Shown here piece by piece: positions 1 to 11,961 of a stretch of 56,332 nt of DNA. The stretch is from positions 1 through 56,332 of the forward strand of contig NZ_VFTZ01000031.1 of the NCBI RefSeq assembly GCF_006440775.1, in the 5' to 3' direction. Made by a program: the position numbers and the translations under genes. This DNA comes from Mesorhizobium sp. B2-7-2 (GTDB taxonomy: Bacteria; Pseudomonadota; Alphaproteobacteria; Rhizobiales; Rhizobiaceae). Position 1 is the stretch's first letter. Every line of letters begins with the position of its first letter. The notes below the pieces were generated by a model. That model was not told the DNA's origin, made no database searches, and saw only the letters and a program-made list of their open reading frames with translations.

Positions 1-2
1 CT

Positions 3-26
3 ACTCCCCTACTCCCCTACTCCCCT
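3..26. repeat. 8-bp tandem repeat at window edge
   Basis: Three perfect head-to-tail copies of ACTCCCCT lie at 3-10, 11-18 and 19-26. The array may continue to the left of the window. No function is apparent. Confidence 0.8.
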
Positions 27-99
27 CATTTTCGGGGTTACATCCGCCAAAACTCTTCCCTATAAGGCCCTCCTAGCCTGATACCAGAATCGCAAACAC

Positions 100-129
100 A
101 ACCGGCCGGGTCCTTCCCGCCCGGTTTTT
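100..129 (+). terminator. Rho-independent terminator of an upstream gene
   Basis: An 11-bp inverted repeat with one mismatch (arms 100-110 and 116-126, loop 111-115) runs into a T tract at 125-129. It lies just before carB, so it probably ends a plus-strand gene outside the window and separates it from carB. Confidence 0.7.
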
Positions 130-163
130 CGTGCAAGCTGCTCGCCGAACGGAACCCGCAGAC

Positions 164-3667
<3,504 letters not shown>

Positions 3668-3694
3668 TATCTTAGCCGATCTCTTCAGACTACT

Positions 3695-4648
3695 CTAAAA
3701 CATGATCGCCCTGTGAATAGGATGGCTGCCATCGTAATGACGAACAAAAGCGCTTCTCAGGGACATTGAAAAATGGTGCCCATCGTTCTTAAGAGAACGA
3801 AAAAGCTCGCTTTTCCGGAGCTTCTCCCTGTTTTTGTCTTCCAATTTTTTCCGAATATCCGCCTTAGCCATCCTTTCCAAAAACTTATCGTAATACATTA
3901 GGGGTTCGAATGCATCTTCTCCCAATACATCCAATACCCTTTCAATAGGCGTCATCCGCACTAAACGTTCACAGATTGCCCTCTTCTCCCCAGCACTTCT
4001 TTGAGCAGTTTCAGCGCAAATAAGAAGCCCCGAAAAATATATCAATTTTCTCGAAAATACCAACTTTATATTTCTTATCCCCCACGGCTTTCCATCTTCC
4101 TCGGTTTTAAACTCAAAATCAACGCAGACAGTTCTGTAGTACCTTATTATATCGTTTAACAGAAAAAGAGCCAGTTGGTGATCAGTTATTTTTTCGGATA
4201 TATACCTAATAAGCATAGACTTTATCAAATTGTGATAGGCTCCCACATCACCTACGCCAATTGATTCAAGTATCAATAACATCCGCCTAGTGATACTTTC
4301 GTTGCTGTCGCCTGTTCCACCAATATTTAATAATATCTCATCGTGTTGAACAACGCTATCTTCGCCAAATATCCCTGAAGAGCCCGGCAGCTTTAATTCG
4401 ACCGCAATATGCGCATCTTTCCAGAGTCTCTGCATCGACTCATTCGAAGCGTTATCCCTAACTACAAAGGCGTCAAAGTCCGACCCGTTAACCATTTCCT
4501 TTCGAGCCAGCGAGCCATTTACTACCAGGAAGGTCCCCGAGTTTGCATAGGTCTCACTCAACCTAGCTAGTTTTTCCAGAGTCGTTTCCGATTCCAAATG
4601 GGCTTTCTTTATGTTGCCAAAACGCCCGTCCAGTTCTTCGATTTTCAA
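3695..4648 (-). CDS. putative nucleotidyltransferase (pol-beta superfamily), paired with HD protein
   Basis: 317 aa. The motif GSLAR (45-49) followed by SDFD (Asp57, Asp59) and a third acidic residue, Glu84 in AVELKL, is the metal-binding signature of DNA-polymerase-beta-type nucleotidyltransferases. The rest is mainly helical with no recognised domain; a conserved-looking stretch is around IRYYRTVCVDFEF and GIRNIKLVFSRKL. The start is TTG at 4648-4646, overlapping the TGA of the HD gene by 4 bases (TTGA), with AGGGGGA just upstream, so translation is probably coupled. Base composition is clearly more AT-rich than carB and ridA on either side, which suggests transfer. It ends tail to tail with carB, 27 bp away. 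Product and substrate are unknown; a defence or toxin-antitoxin role is inference. Confidence 0.75.
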   Translation of the reverse strand: MKIEELDGRFGNIKKAHLESETTLEKLARLSETYANSGTFLVVNGSLARKEMVNGSDFDAFVVRDNASNESMQRLWKDAHIAVELKLPGSSGIFGEDSVVQHDEILLNIGGTGDSNESITRRMLLILESIGVGDVGAYHNLIKSMLIRYISEKITDHQLALFLLNDIIRYYRTVCVDFEFKTEEDGKPWGIRNIKLVFSRKLIYFSGLLICAETAQRSAGEKRAICERLVRMTPIERVLDVLGEDAFEPLMYYDKFLERMAKADIRKKLEDKNREKLRKSELFRSLKNDGHHFSMSLRSAFVRHYDGSHPIHRAIMF

Positions 4649-5583
4649 CGCTTCCCCCTCGTTCTTATATATCTACGATACAGGTCAGAAATCGACGTCA
4701 ACGCGACTGACCTGTCGATATCGAAATTTGTTTCCCGAAGTTCAAAGCTATTACCCACCTGACCATAGTACAAATCCGGCTCAAGGCCAATCTCATGAGC
4801 CAATTCACGATCACTCTTAAGAAAATCTCCGTATCCAACATCGGTTTTCTTCGACAATACCAAGTTTATATAGGAATTTTCAAACCTTGCATAAGCACCA
4901 TGCTTTAGAAACTCATCATAGAACGCCCCCTTTACGTCCCAAAACCGGTCAAGATTCTCAATTTGATGCACTCCAATTTTATTTTTCTTATAGAGCTCAG
5001 AGAGAGAGTTTATTGCATCGGGAACATCAAACGGAGGCAAAAGCCGGAATGAGATCATGAAACGAAAGATACCGTCAAGGGTATCGATATTTATTGGGTT
5101 GTGAAATATCCATCCGAGATCTTTGTCAGTACCAAGGCTAATCGCGAGAACCCTATCATCATTTAAGCCGAATTTCGATAGTATCGAAGATACCCCCATC
5201 CTTGAATCAGAAAGTATGAACTCTAATATAACCCTGTGATTGATTTTTGGGTTTATTTTCTTAAAAGCTCGCTCAGTGCTGTGCGAGAAAGGGCTATGAC
5301 CCAGGTCATGGCATATAGAGGCAGCTATCACATACAGCCTTTCTTCCGGAGAAAGGCCTATGCTGTCTATAAGGCGTTGAGAGAGCAGGAGGACACCAAT
5401 GGTATGATCTGATCGCGAAAAATGCCAAGTACTATCTCTAGATTTGTGGAAATTATAATAATCTATCGCACCTAGAAAAGAAACTTCCTGCAATCTCGCA
5501 AAAGCTTCAGACCTTATCAGAGACCGTATAAGATCTCTCTCGGTCTCTTCCATTCTAGATTTTTTTTCTGATATGAAGGTCAT
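4645..5583 (-). CDS. HD-domain phosphohydrolase, SAMHD1/dGTPase-like
   Basis: 312 aa. The metal-binding residues of the HD superfamily are visible: His60 in RSDHTIGV, His92-Asp93 in CHDLGHSPFSH, and a late Asp in NIDTLDG (167/170). The HDLGHxPFSH form and the preceding RLQEVSFLGAIDYYN segment match the SAMHD1/dGTPase group, which cleaves dNTPs to nucleoside and triphosphate, but at 312 aa this is a short member without the usual C-terminal part. It is first in a two-gene unit with the nucleotidyltransferase, overlapping it by 4 bases. An internal ATG at codon 11 is an alternative start. AT-rich like its partner. Whether it cuts dNTPs or a nucleotide made by the partner cannot be told from sequence. 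Confidence 0.8.
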   Translation of the reverse strand: MTFISEKKSRMEETERDLIRSLIRSEAFARLQEVSFLGAIDYYNFHKSRDSTWHFSRSDHTIGVLLLSQRLIDSIGLSPEERLYVIAASICHDLGHSPFSHSTERAFKKINPKINHRVILEFILSDSRMGVSSILSKFGLNDDRVLAISLGTDKDLGWIFHNPINIDTLDGIFRFMISFRLLPPFDVPDAINSLSELYKKNKIGVHQIENLDRFWDVKGAFYDEFLKHGAYARFENSYINLVLSKKTDVGYGDFLKSDRELAHEIGLEPDLYYGQVGNSFELRETNFDIDRSVALTSISDLYRRYIRTRGKR

Positions 5584-5587
5584 CGTT

Positions 5588-5797
5588 TCATCTAATACGC
5601 AAGGTCGCCCCAGATTTATTGCCGTATTTTAAGAACTGACAGCGATACCCACTTACGTCCCCAGGCCGAGATTGCAGCTTACCACGTGAGGGTATTTCTG
5701 TCATAACGGCAATGCCCTCCGATGTGTGCATCTGATGACGCAGAGAGCGGAACCCATTGGTTAGATAGATGCTGCCTAGCGTGTTAGCAATTGCCAC
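5588..5797 (-). CDS. possible small ORF upstream of the HD gene
   Basis: A 69-aa frame with a GTG start whose stop lies 4 bp before the ATG of the HD gene. The sequence has no recognised motif and no clear ribosome-binding site. It may be a small first gene of the island operon, or simply the leader that holds the operon promoter. The tight spacing is the only positive evidence. Confidence 0.25.
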   Translation of the reverse strand: MAIANTLGSIYLTNGFRSLRHQMHTSEGIAVMTEIPSRGKLQSRPGDVSGYRCQFLKYGNKSGATLRIR

Positions 5798-5833
5798 CCG
5801 AGCCCCCTTTTTCGTTGTGGGAATAGGAAAGGT

Positions 5834-6226
5834 TCACGCCACCGCCGCACACTCGATCTCAATGTCAGACTCCATCGGCCAGGACGCCACCGGCACGAAA
5901 CTCCGCGCCGGCGGGTTCACGCTGAAATACCGGGCATACACCCTGTTTATTGCGTTGTAGAAGCCGGAATTGACGGCGTAGATGCGCACCATCACCACCT
6001 TGTCCAGCGAGGTGCCGGCCGCTTCCAGGCAATGTTTCAGCGCCTTCAGCGACGCCTCCGTCTGGGTCTCGATGTCGCCGCGCACCATCTCGCCGGTCGC
6101 CATGTCGACCGGCGGCGTCGCCGAGATGAACACGAAGCCGTTGGCCCGCACCGCCGTCGAGCACGGCAGGCCGAGCGAGCGCACCTTGGCCGACATTACG
6201 GGTACTTCGATGACTTCCTTGTCCAT
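5834..6226 (-). CDS. RidA/YjgF/UK114 family protein
   Basis: 130 aa. Members hydrolyse reactive enamine/imine intermediates released by PLP enzymes, or act in specific catabolic routes. The C-terminal signature ARSFVPVASWPMESDIEIE includes the conserved Arg (about residue 108) that binds the substrate carboxylate and the conserved acidic residues (123-125); the N-terminal SLGLPCSTAVRANGFVFISA is also typical. Full length for the family (about 125-130 aa). The ATG is preceded by GGGAG. It is not clear from sequence whether this is the housekeeping RidA or one of the Rid1-7 paralogues. Confidence 0.88.
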   Translation of the reverse strand: MDKEVIEVPVMSAKVRSLGLPCSTAVRANGFVFISATPPVDMATGEMVRGDIETQTEASLKALKHCLEAAGTSLDKVVMVRIYAVNSGFYNAINRVYARYFSVNPPARSFVPVASWPMESDIEIECAAVA

Positions 6227-6284
6227 GGCGGCGCTCCCTTGTTTGGGGGCGAGCTATCGCGGCAGTGTGGGGACGCCAGCCTTC

Positions 6285-6428
6285 CCTTCCCCCCTTGTGG
6301 GGGAAGGTGGATCGGCGCGTAGCGCCGAGACGGATGAGGGGTGTTCCAGCGAAGTGAGGCGTCGGCATTCCCTGGAACACCCCTCATCCGGCCGCTTCGC
6401 GGCCACCTTCTCCCACAAGGGGAGAAGG
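6285..6428. repeat. nested inverted repeat (intergenic palindromic element)
   Basis: Between ridA-like and DUF4142 genes. Inner arms of 18 bp are perfect (6332-6349 and 6372-6389); outer arms CTTCCCCC..GGGGGAAG (6285-6305) and ACCTTCTCCCAC..GGAGAAGG (6405-6428) can pair with each other or fold separately. Elements with CCCTCATCCG and CCTTCTCCC cores are common between rhizobial genes. The folded RNA may stabilise or end the DUF4142 transcript. Confidence 0.75.
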
Positions 6429-6440
6429 CAAGGGCGGCCC

Positions 6441-6995
6441 TCACTGGTGCGCGACCGCCAGTTCCTTCACATGCTTCTCGTGCATCTTCAGCACCGGCAG
6501 CGTCTTCTTGGCGAATTCCTTCATCGCCGGGTCGTCGCCTGAATTGGCGTAGGTGGAAAACAGCGCCACCGCATCCTTATGCGCGTCAGCCTGCATCTTG
6601 ATGTATTTGGCGTCGAATTCCTTGCCGGTGGCAGCCTTCAAGTCATCGAGCAGCTGCTGCTCCTTGGGCTGCAGCGCGGGGCCGGCCGGCTTGATCGACG
6701 CCGTGGTCTGGCCCTGGCTGAGCGCGGCCTTGAAGTCCTCGCCGGCCTTGCTGTGATCCTTGATCATCTGCGCGGCGAAAGCCTTGACGTCGGCCGACGC
6801 CGACTTCTCTTGCGCCAGCTTGCTCGACTCGATCTCGAACATATTGGCATTCGGCACCGTCGTGACGAAGGTCTGAGTGTCGACCTTGTTCTCGGTCACC
6901 ATCGGTCCCACGGCATCTGAATTGTCCGACTGGGCGAACGCGGCGGGCGCGCCGGCAACAAGCGCGACGGCGACCAGGGGCAGCAGCGTTTTCAT
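6441..6995 (-). CDS. DUF4142 domain secreted protein
   Basis: 184 aa. It begins with a Sec signal peptide (MKTLLPLVAVALVAGAPAAFAQ, cleavage after AFA) and continues with a DUF4142 four-helix, ferritin-like domain: NANMFEIESSKLA, AFAAQMIKDHSKA and a His-rich C-terminus LKMHEKHVKELAVAH. Predicted periplasmic; its function is unknown, though family members are often found with stress genes. The ATG at 6995 is preceded by GGAGATCGAG; an upstream in-frame start at 7043 would mask the signal peptide. Secure as a family call. Confidence 0.88.
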   Translation of the reverse strand: MKTLLPLVAVALVAGAPAAFAQSDNSDAVGPMVTENKVDTQTFVTTVPNANMFEIESSKLAQEKSASADVKAFAAQMIKDHSKAGEDFKAALSQGQTTASIKPAGPALQPKEQQLLDDLKAATGKEFDAKYIKMQADAHKDAVALFSTYANSGDDPAMKEFAKKTLPVLKMHEKHVKELAVAHQ

Positions 6996-7109
6996 CTCGA
7001 TCTCCGATCCGAAACAGCCCCTCCGCCTTCCCCAACGCGGCACCGGCCCCAGGGTTGCCTAAGAGGTTGCCTCGAAAGGAAGCGCGGGGGCCTGGCGCCC
7101 GCACCGCCA

Positions 7110-7865
7110 TCAGTGGCAATGCGCGCCGGGAGCGAGCCCGGCATATTGCAGCTGCTCGTGCCAGTCCGGCCGCCCTTCGGGCGTGAAATCCATCAGGTTC
7201 CACAGGATCTCGCAGGTGCCGATGGCGCGCGGGTCCTGTCCCGGCTCTGTCGGCGCGAAGCCGAGCTCCGACGACCAGAAATGCCGGATGCCGTCACCAT
7301 CGCGGTGGAACACCGAAAGCAGCGGTATCTGCGCGCCCTCGGCGGTTTCGGAGTTGTAGTCGCGCTTGAAAGCGTTGCCGGCGGACGAGACGAGCCGCAT
7401 GTTTCGCCAGCCGCGGTCGCGGCCGAGCGCCGTCAGATTGTCGAGCCCGGTCTTCGCCACCACGGCAAAGTTGAAGCCCGCCGCTTCGAGATGGCCGATC
7501 GCGCCGTCGAACTGGTCGAGCAGTGCCGTGCAGGACGGGCATGGCTGGTCCTGCCGGGCAAGCTTCGCCGTCTCGCCACCCGTTGCCACCTCGCGCGTCT
7601 CCTGCGGATGGCGCGGGAACATCATCTGATAGAGGATCAGCGTATCCTTGCCCGGCGCGAACAGGTCCGACAGCTTGACTTTCGCCGACTGGCCCTGGTC
7701 GTCCAGGGCGTCGAACACATAGTCCTGCGACACCAAGCCACCCGGCGGCAAAGCGCGCCTTGCCTCCGCCACCGCTTCCATGGCGCGGCGCAGCTCGATT
7801 TCCTTGCGCAGCAATTTTTCGCGCGCGGTGCGATATTTGGCGGATTCATTGGGAAAGGTGATCAT
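7110..7865 (-). CDS. DUF899 family thioredoxin-like protein
   Basis: 251 aa. The DUF899 fold is thioredoxin-like; a CPSC motif (109-112, in QPCPSCTALLDQFDG) sits where the family active-site cysteines lie, and the C-terminus has the usual EILWNLMDFTPEGRPDWHE. Cytosolic, no signal peptide; role unknown, possibly thiol redox chemistry. The ATG at 7865 has AGGAGA 6 bases upstream. The same frame stays open to 8678 over the permease gene, but that part is a shadow. It lies 116 bp downstream of the ABC permease operon on the same strand and might be co-transcribed. Confidence 0.88.
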   Translation of the reverse strand: MITFPNESAKYRTAREKLLRKEIELRRAMEAVAEARRALPPGGLVSQDYVFDALDDQGQSAKVKLSDLFAPGKDTLILYQMMFPRHPQETREVATGGETAKLARQDQPCPSCTALLDQFDGAIGHLEAAGFNFAVVAKTGLDNLTALGRDRGWRNMRLVSSAGNAFKRDYNSETAEGAQIPLLSVFHRDGDGIRHFWSSELGFAPTEPGQDPRAIGTCEILWNLMDFTPEGRPDWHEQLQYAGLAPGAHCH

Positions 7866-7981
7866 GATCGTCTCCTGGCGCCGGCGTCCCGGCGCGGGTT
7901 GCTCTACGATCCAAGGACGGCTCGCCGCGACCTGATCCGACATTTCGGCACACGCTTTCCGGTCACTTTTTCGCGTCGCAT

Positions 7982-8806
7982 CTAGCCTTTGACGCCGCCA
8001 GCCGTAAGACCCGACACGATCCTGCGCTGGAAGACGAGCACCAGCGCCACCAGCGGCACGGTGACGATCACCGAGGCGGCCATGATGTTGCCCCACGGAA
8101 TCTCGAACTGTGAATTGCCGGAGAGCAGCGCGATCGCCACCGGCACGGTGCGCTGCGTGTTGGTGGAGGTGAAGGTGAGCGCGAAGAGGAATTCGTTCCA
8201 GGCGCTGATGAAGGCAAGCAGCCCGGTGGTGGCTAAAGCCGGCCACATCAACGGCAGGAAGATGCGCGTGAGGATGGTCCATGGTCCGGCGCCGTCCAGG
8301 ATCGCCGCTTCCTCGATCTCGACCGGCAGGTCGCGCACGAAGGTGGTGAGCACCCAGACCGTGAACGGCAGCGTGAAGATCATGTAGGACAGGATGAGCG
8401 CCAAGAGTGAATTGTAGAGATGCAGCGCCCGGATGATCTCGAACAGCCCGGCGAGTGCCGCGACCTGCGGAAACATCGACACCGACAGGATGGCCAGCAT
8501 CAGCGCCGAGCGCCCGCGGAAGCGGATGCGCGCCAGCGCGTAGGCCGCCGTGACGCCGAGCAGCAGCGAGACCGCGACGACCGCGCCGGAGACGATCAGC
8601 GAATTGACGAGATTGCGCAGGAAGGGACCTTCGGTCAGCACGTTGCGGTAATTGGCAAGGCCGAACGATCGCGGCCACAGGCCTGCCTGGAACAGCTCTG
8701 TTCCCGATTTCAGGCTGGTGACGATTGCGTAGTAGAACGGAAACACCGCGACGAAAACGATCGCCAGGAGCAGCAAGTAGAAGCCGGCGCGCTTCAGCAT
8801 CTTCAT
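7982..8806 (-). CDS. sugar ABC transporter permease (MalG-type, CUT1)
   Basis: 274 aa inner-membrane protein with six predicted TM helices. The EAA loop that contacts the ATPase is clear: EIEEAAILDGAGPWTILTRIFLPLM near residue 175-200. Sequence and order resemble trehalose/maltose-type importers such as ThuG of rhizobia. The start ATG lies 1 bp after the stop of the partner permease gene, so the genes are in one operon: binding protein, permease, permease. No ATPase gene follows; the transporter would need an ATPase encoded elsewhere. Substrate is inferred only as a sugar. Confidence 0.9.
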   Translation of the reverse strand: MKMLKRAGFYLLLLAIVFVAVFPFYYAIVTSLKSGTELFQAGLWPRSFGLANYRNVLTEGPFLRNLVNSLIVSGAVVAVSLLLGVTAAYALARIRFRGRSALMLAILSVSMFPQVAALAGLFEIIRALHLYNSLLALILSYMIFTLPFTVWVLTTFVRDLPVEIEEAAILDGAGPWTILTRIFLPLMWPALATTGLLAFISAWNEFLFALTFTSTNTQRTVPVAIALLSGNSQFEIPWGNIMAASVIVTVPLVALVLVFQRRIVSGLTAGGVKG

Positions 8807-8807
8807 A

Positions 8808-9749
8808 TCAGCGCCCTCCGTCGAAACTCAGCCGGCCGATGCGGATATAGGCGATGGTGAGCAGGCCGATGATCAGGAAAAGCAGCGTCGAGGCCGCCGA
8901 GCCATAGGCAAACTTGTCGAACTCGAACAGGTTCTCGCGCGCGAAGATCGACATCGACTTGGTCTGCACATTGTTGGGCGTCAGAACGTAGATCAGGTCG
9001 AAGATGCGCAGCGCGTCGAGCGCGCGGAAGATCACCGCCACCATCACCGCCGGCCGGATCAGCGGCAAGGTCACCCGCCAGAAGATCTGCCACGGGTTGG
9101 CGCCGTCGAGCTTCGCCACCTCGAGGATCTCGCGCGGCAGCATCTGCAGGGCCGCCAGGATCAGCAGCGCCATGAACGGCGTCGTCTTCCAGATGTCGAC
9201 GATCAGCACGGCGATCATCGCCGTATCGGCATTGGCGGTCCAGGCGATCTTGGTGTCGATCAGGCCGAGATTGAGAAGCGCGACATTGATGATGCCGAAC
9301 TGGTCGTTGAGCATCCACTGCCACATCTTGGCCGAGACGATGGTCGGGATCGCCCAGGGAATGAGGATCGCTGCCCGCACGATGCCGCGTCCCGGGAATT
9401 CGGTGTTGAGCGCAAGCGCCACGATCATGCCCAGCACCGTCTCGCAGGTCACCGACACCGCGGCAAAGCGCACCGTGTTCCACACCGCGCGCCACCAGAC
9501 CGGATCGACGAGCAGCCCGTCATAGAGCAGGCGGCCGCTCGGCAGGCGCAGCACCGAGAAATAGTTGTCGAAGCCCACCCATTGCCTTGCGTCGAGATCG
9601 GCCAGCGAAGCATCGGTGAAACCGTAATAGACCGTGCGCAGGAACGGCCAGCCGGCAACGGCAGCGAGCACGAGAAGCATCGGCGCGAGGAACAGCCAGG
9701 CCGTGCGCACGCGTCGGCGCATCAGCGGCGATCGCCTTGCCGCGCTCAC
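8808..9749 (-). CDS. sugar ABC transporter permease (MalF-type, CUT1)
   Basis: 313 aa, about six TM helices starting with LFLAPMLLVLAAVAGWPFL. The EAA loop reads EILEVAKLDGANPWQIFWRVTLPLI. It pairs with the MalG-type permease downstream to form the membrane channel. It overlaps the end of the binding-protein gene by 4 bases (ATGA), which points to coupled translation. Similar in length and position to ThuF-type permeases; exact substrate not determinable. Confidence 0.9.
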   Translation of the reverse strand: MSAARRSPLMRRRVRTAWLFLAPMLLVLAAVAGWPFLRTVYYGFTDASLADLDARQWVGFDNYFSVLRLPSGRLLYDGLLVDPVWWRAVWNTVRFAAVSVTCETVLGMIVALALNTEFPGRGIVRAAILIPWAIPTIVSAKMWQWMLNDQFGIINVALLNLGLIDTKIAWTANADTAMIAVLIVDIWKTTPFMALLILAALQMLPREILEVAKLDGANPWQIFWRVTLPLIRPAVMVAVIFRALDALRIFDLIYVLTPNNVQTKSMSIFARENLFEFDKFAYGSAASTLLFLIIGLLTIAYIRIGRLSFDGGR

Positions 9750-11002
9750 CAGCCCTTGCCTTTCAGCCTGGTCAGCCTCGCCCCGAGATCGGCCAAATTG
9801 TCGGCGGCGGCGCCTTGGCCTGAGATCGTGTCGTGCACGGCAGTCCAGAACTGGCTGGATGCCTCGTTGTACTTGATCCTGGCGGTTGCCGACGGCCTTG
9901 GCTGCGCGTTGAGAAAAATCTCTTTCCAGCGCGGCACGATCGGCTGCTGCCGGGCGATGTCGGGGTCGTCATAGAGCGCCGGAATGGTCGGCAGGTTGGA
10001 CGTTCTCAGCGTCCGGTATTTCTGCATCTCGCGCGACGCGATGAACTTGACCAGATCGATCGCCTCGTCTGGATGTTTCGAATATCTGGAGACGGCAAGA
10101 TTCCAGCCGCCCAGGGTGGCGGCGGGATGCCCGCCTTCGCCGGCCGGCAGCGGCGCCACGTCGAACTTGCCCTTGATCGGCGAATTCTCGCTGTTGCCAA
10201 GCGCATAGGCGTATGGCCAGTTGCGCATGAAGACGGCATTGCCGGTCTGCCAGACGCCGCGCGTTTCTTCCTCCTGATAGGCGAGCACGCCCGGCGGCGC
10301 GATCGTGCCGATCCAGCCCTTGACCATGTCGAGCGCCGCGGCCGCCTTTGGATTGTCGATGGAGATTTCACCGTTCGGCTCGATGATCCGACCGCCGCCA
10401 TTCGACATCACCCATTCGAGCGCGTTGCAGGTCAGCCCCTCATAGGCGTTGCCCTGGAAGACGAAGCCCCAAATGTCCTTGTTGCCGGCCGCCCGCTCCT
10501 TGTTCATCACAAGCTTGGCGGTATCGGCCAGCTCCTTCCAGGTGGTCGGCACCTTGGCGCCGTATTTGTCGAGCAGATCCTTGCGGTAGTAGAGCGCCGG
10601 CGCATCGGTGAAGATCGGCAGCGCGACCAGCCTGCCGTTGACCGTCTGCGATTGGATGATCGACGGGAAATGCTCGCCCACCACATCCCTGGTCGCCTCG
10701 GTCAGGTCGACCAGCTGGCTGGCAAGCTGCGGCGCCCAGATCACGTCGGTCTGGTAGACGTCGATATCGCTGCTGCCGGCGGCGAGCCAGAGCCGGTATT
10801 GGCCGAACTGGTCGGTGGTCGAAGGCGGGATGACGACGATATCAACCTTGTTGCCGCTCTTCTTCTCGTAACGATCGAGTATCTCGCGCAACACTTTGAT
10901 GCCGTTGCCCGTATCGCCCGACACGATCGACAGTTCCACGGCTCGCGCCTGAACAGCGCCGAGCAGGATGCCGGCGGCCAGGAATGCTGAAGCGAGTTTC
11001 AC
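9746..11002 (-). CDS. sugar ABC transporter substrate-binding protein
   Basis: About 418 aa, family 1 extracellular solute-binding protein (MalE-like). Signal peptide KLASAFLAAGILLGAVQARA then mature ELSIVSGDTG. Typical motifs: YEKKSGNKVDIVVIPPSTT, LPIFTDAPALYYRKDLLDKYG, and the C-terminal NLPTIPALYDDPDI. The GTG at 11002 has GGGAGG about 11 bases upstream and gives a normal signal peptide; an ATG at 11038 would add 12 Arg-rich residues and has no clear ribosome-binding site, but cannot be excluded. First gene of the ABC operon. Confidence 0.9.
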   Translation of the reverse strand: MKLASAFLAAGILLGAVQARAVELSIVSGDTGNGIKVLREILDRYEKKSGNKVDIVVIPPSTTDQFGQYRLWLAAGSSDIDVYQTDVIWAPQLASQLVDLTEATRDVVGEHFPSIIQSQTVNGRLVALPIFTDAPALYYRKDLLDKYGAKVPTTWKELADTAKLVMNKERAAGNKDIWGFVFQGNAYEGLTCNALEWVMSNGGGRIIEPNGEISIDNPKAAAALDMVKGWIGTIAPPGVLAYQEEETRGVWQTGNAVFMRNWPYAYALGNSENSPIKGKFDVAPLPAGEGGHPAATLGGWNLAVSRYSKHPDEAIDLVKFIASREMQKYRTLRTSNLPTIPALYDDPDIARQQPIVPRWKEIFLNAQPRPSATARIKYNEASSQFWTAVHDTISGQGAAADNLADLGARLTRLKGKGW

Positions 11003-11424
11003 AGGATTGCGGACCTCCCTGCGCGACCGGCGACGCATAGATCGCGGCTCATCAAGGCCCCTGCGTTGAATGCGCGACGCCGCTTAGGGTTCCCGCGCTT
11101 GTGCGTGCCGACCGGGCCGGCGGGTCGGTGAAGCCGATCTCGGTTGGCTCGACCGCGTCGGCGGCCCGTTCCGTCCGCCTCGCTTCACGCAAAGCGGACG
11201 GGCTCCGAAACCCCCGCCCCGGAGCCCGCCTGGGAGTGGCTGACGCATGCCGGCACAGCCTCCTCCGACGCCTTGCCCGCGTCGATCCGCCGATCGGCCG
11301 CCCGGCACGACGACGAATTAGCATGCCCTAACGTCAGCCTATGTGAAGGAGTTCACAATGTCCGGGCGCAGGCGATTGCAAGCCGCGCCGGGAGCCTCGA
11401 ATCCGGCCCGCCGCGCTTTGCGCG
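11003..11424. other. gene-free stretch upstream of the ABC operon
   Basis: No convincing coding frame. It must contain the promoter of the binding-protein gene, but no clear promoter or operator could be picked out. A short ATG frame at 11358 with an upstream GAAGGAG runs into the 3' end of the GNAT gene on the other strand and is probably chance. Confidence 0.4.
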
Positions 11425-11922
11425 TCAGCCTTCCCAGTCGACCGGGATCATGCCGAGCCGCTCGTAGAGCCTGAAGGCCGCGGTGCTCTTCACCGTGTTG
11501 GTCTTGAGATCGACATGGGTCGCCCCGCGCTCGCGAAAGGTCAGGAACACCTGCCGCATCAGCGCCTCGCCGAGGCCCTGCCGTCTCGATTCCGGATGCA
11601 CGGCGAGATCTTTGACGAAACCGGATGTCCAGCAGAGCGCCGCGCCCGCCAGCAGCCCTTTGCCGTCGATCGCCAGGAAACAGAGAGCGGGATCGAACTC
11701 CGCATCGCCGGCAATGCGCGGCCACCATTCGTCGAACGGCCCGTCGGCGCCGTCGTCGAACACCTCTTCCAGCAGCGCGTGCAAAGCCTGCGCGTCCCGG
11801 TGATCGAACGCACGCATGACGAAACCCTGCGGCCAGTGCGGCGCGGTCAGCGTGTCGTCGAGCAGCTTGCGCAGGCGGATGTCGTTGGCAGCCGGCGGGC
11901 GGGGCGTTGTGTTTTCATGCAT
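11425..11922 (-). CDS. GNAT family N-acetyltransferase
   Basis: 165 aa. Acetyl-CoA-binding motif A is present as VKDLAVHPESRRQGLGEALMRQVF (Q/RxxGxG/A core RRQGLG), followed by the usual motif B ending in AFRLYERLGMIPV. Cytosolic; acceptor substrate unknown. Transcribed in the same direction as the lytic transglycosylase gene upstream, with a 39-bp gap. Confidence 0.88.
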   Translation of the reverse strand: MHENTTPRPPAANDIRLRKLLDDTLTAPHWPQGFVMRAFDHRDAQALHALLEEVFDDGADGPFDEWWPRIAGDAEFDPALCFLAIDGKGLLAGAALCWTSGFVKDLAVHPESRRQGLGEALMRQVFLTFRERGATHVDLKTNTVKSTAAFRLYERLGMIPVDWEG

Positions 11923-11961
11923 GGCGCTGTCTCGAAACGCCGCGCGGAACCGTCCGTCCGC

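Noticed and set aside
7866..8678. N-terminal extension of the DUF899 frame
   Set aside because: It runs opposite-frame through the permease gene, has no family similarity, and the ATG at 7865 has a good ribosome-binding site.
11358..11480. Short ATG frame with upstream GAAGGAG
   Set aside because: Featureless, Arg-rich, and overlaps the 3' end of the GNAT gene on the other strand.
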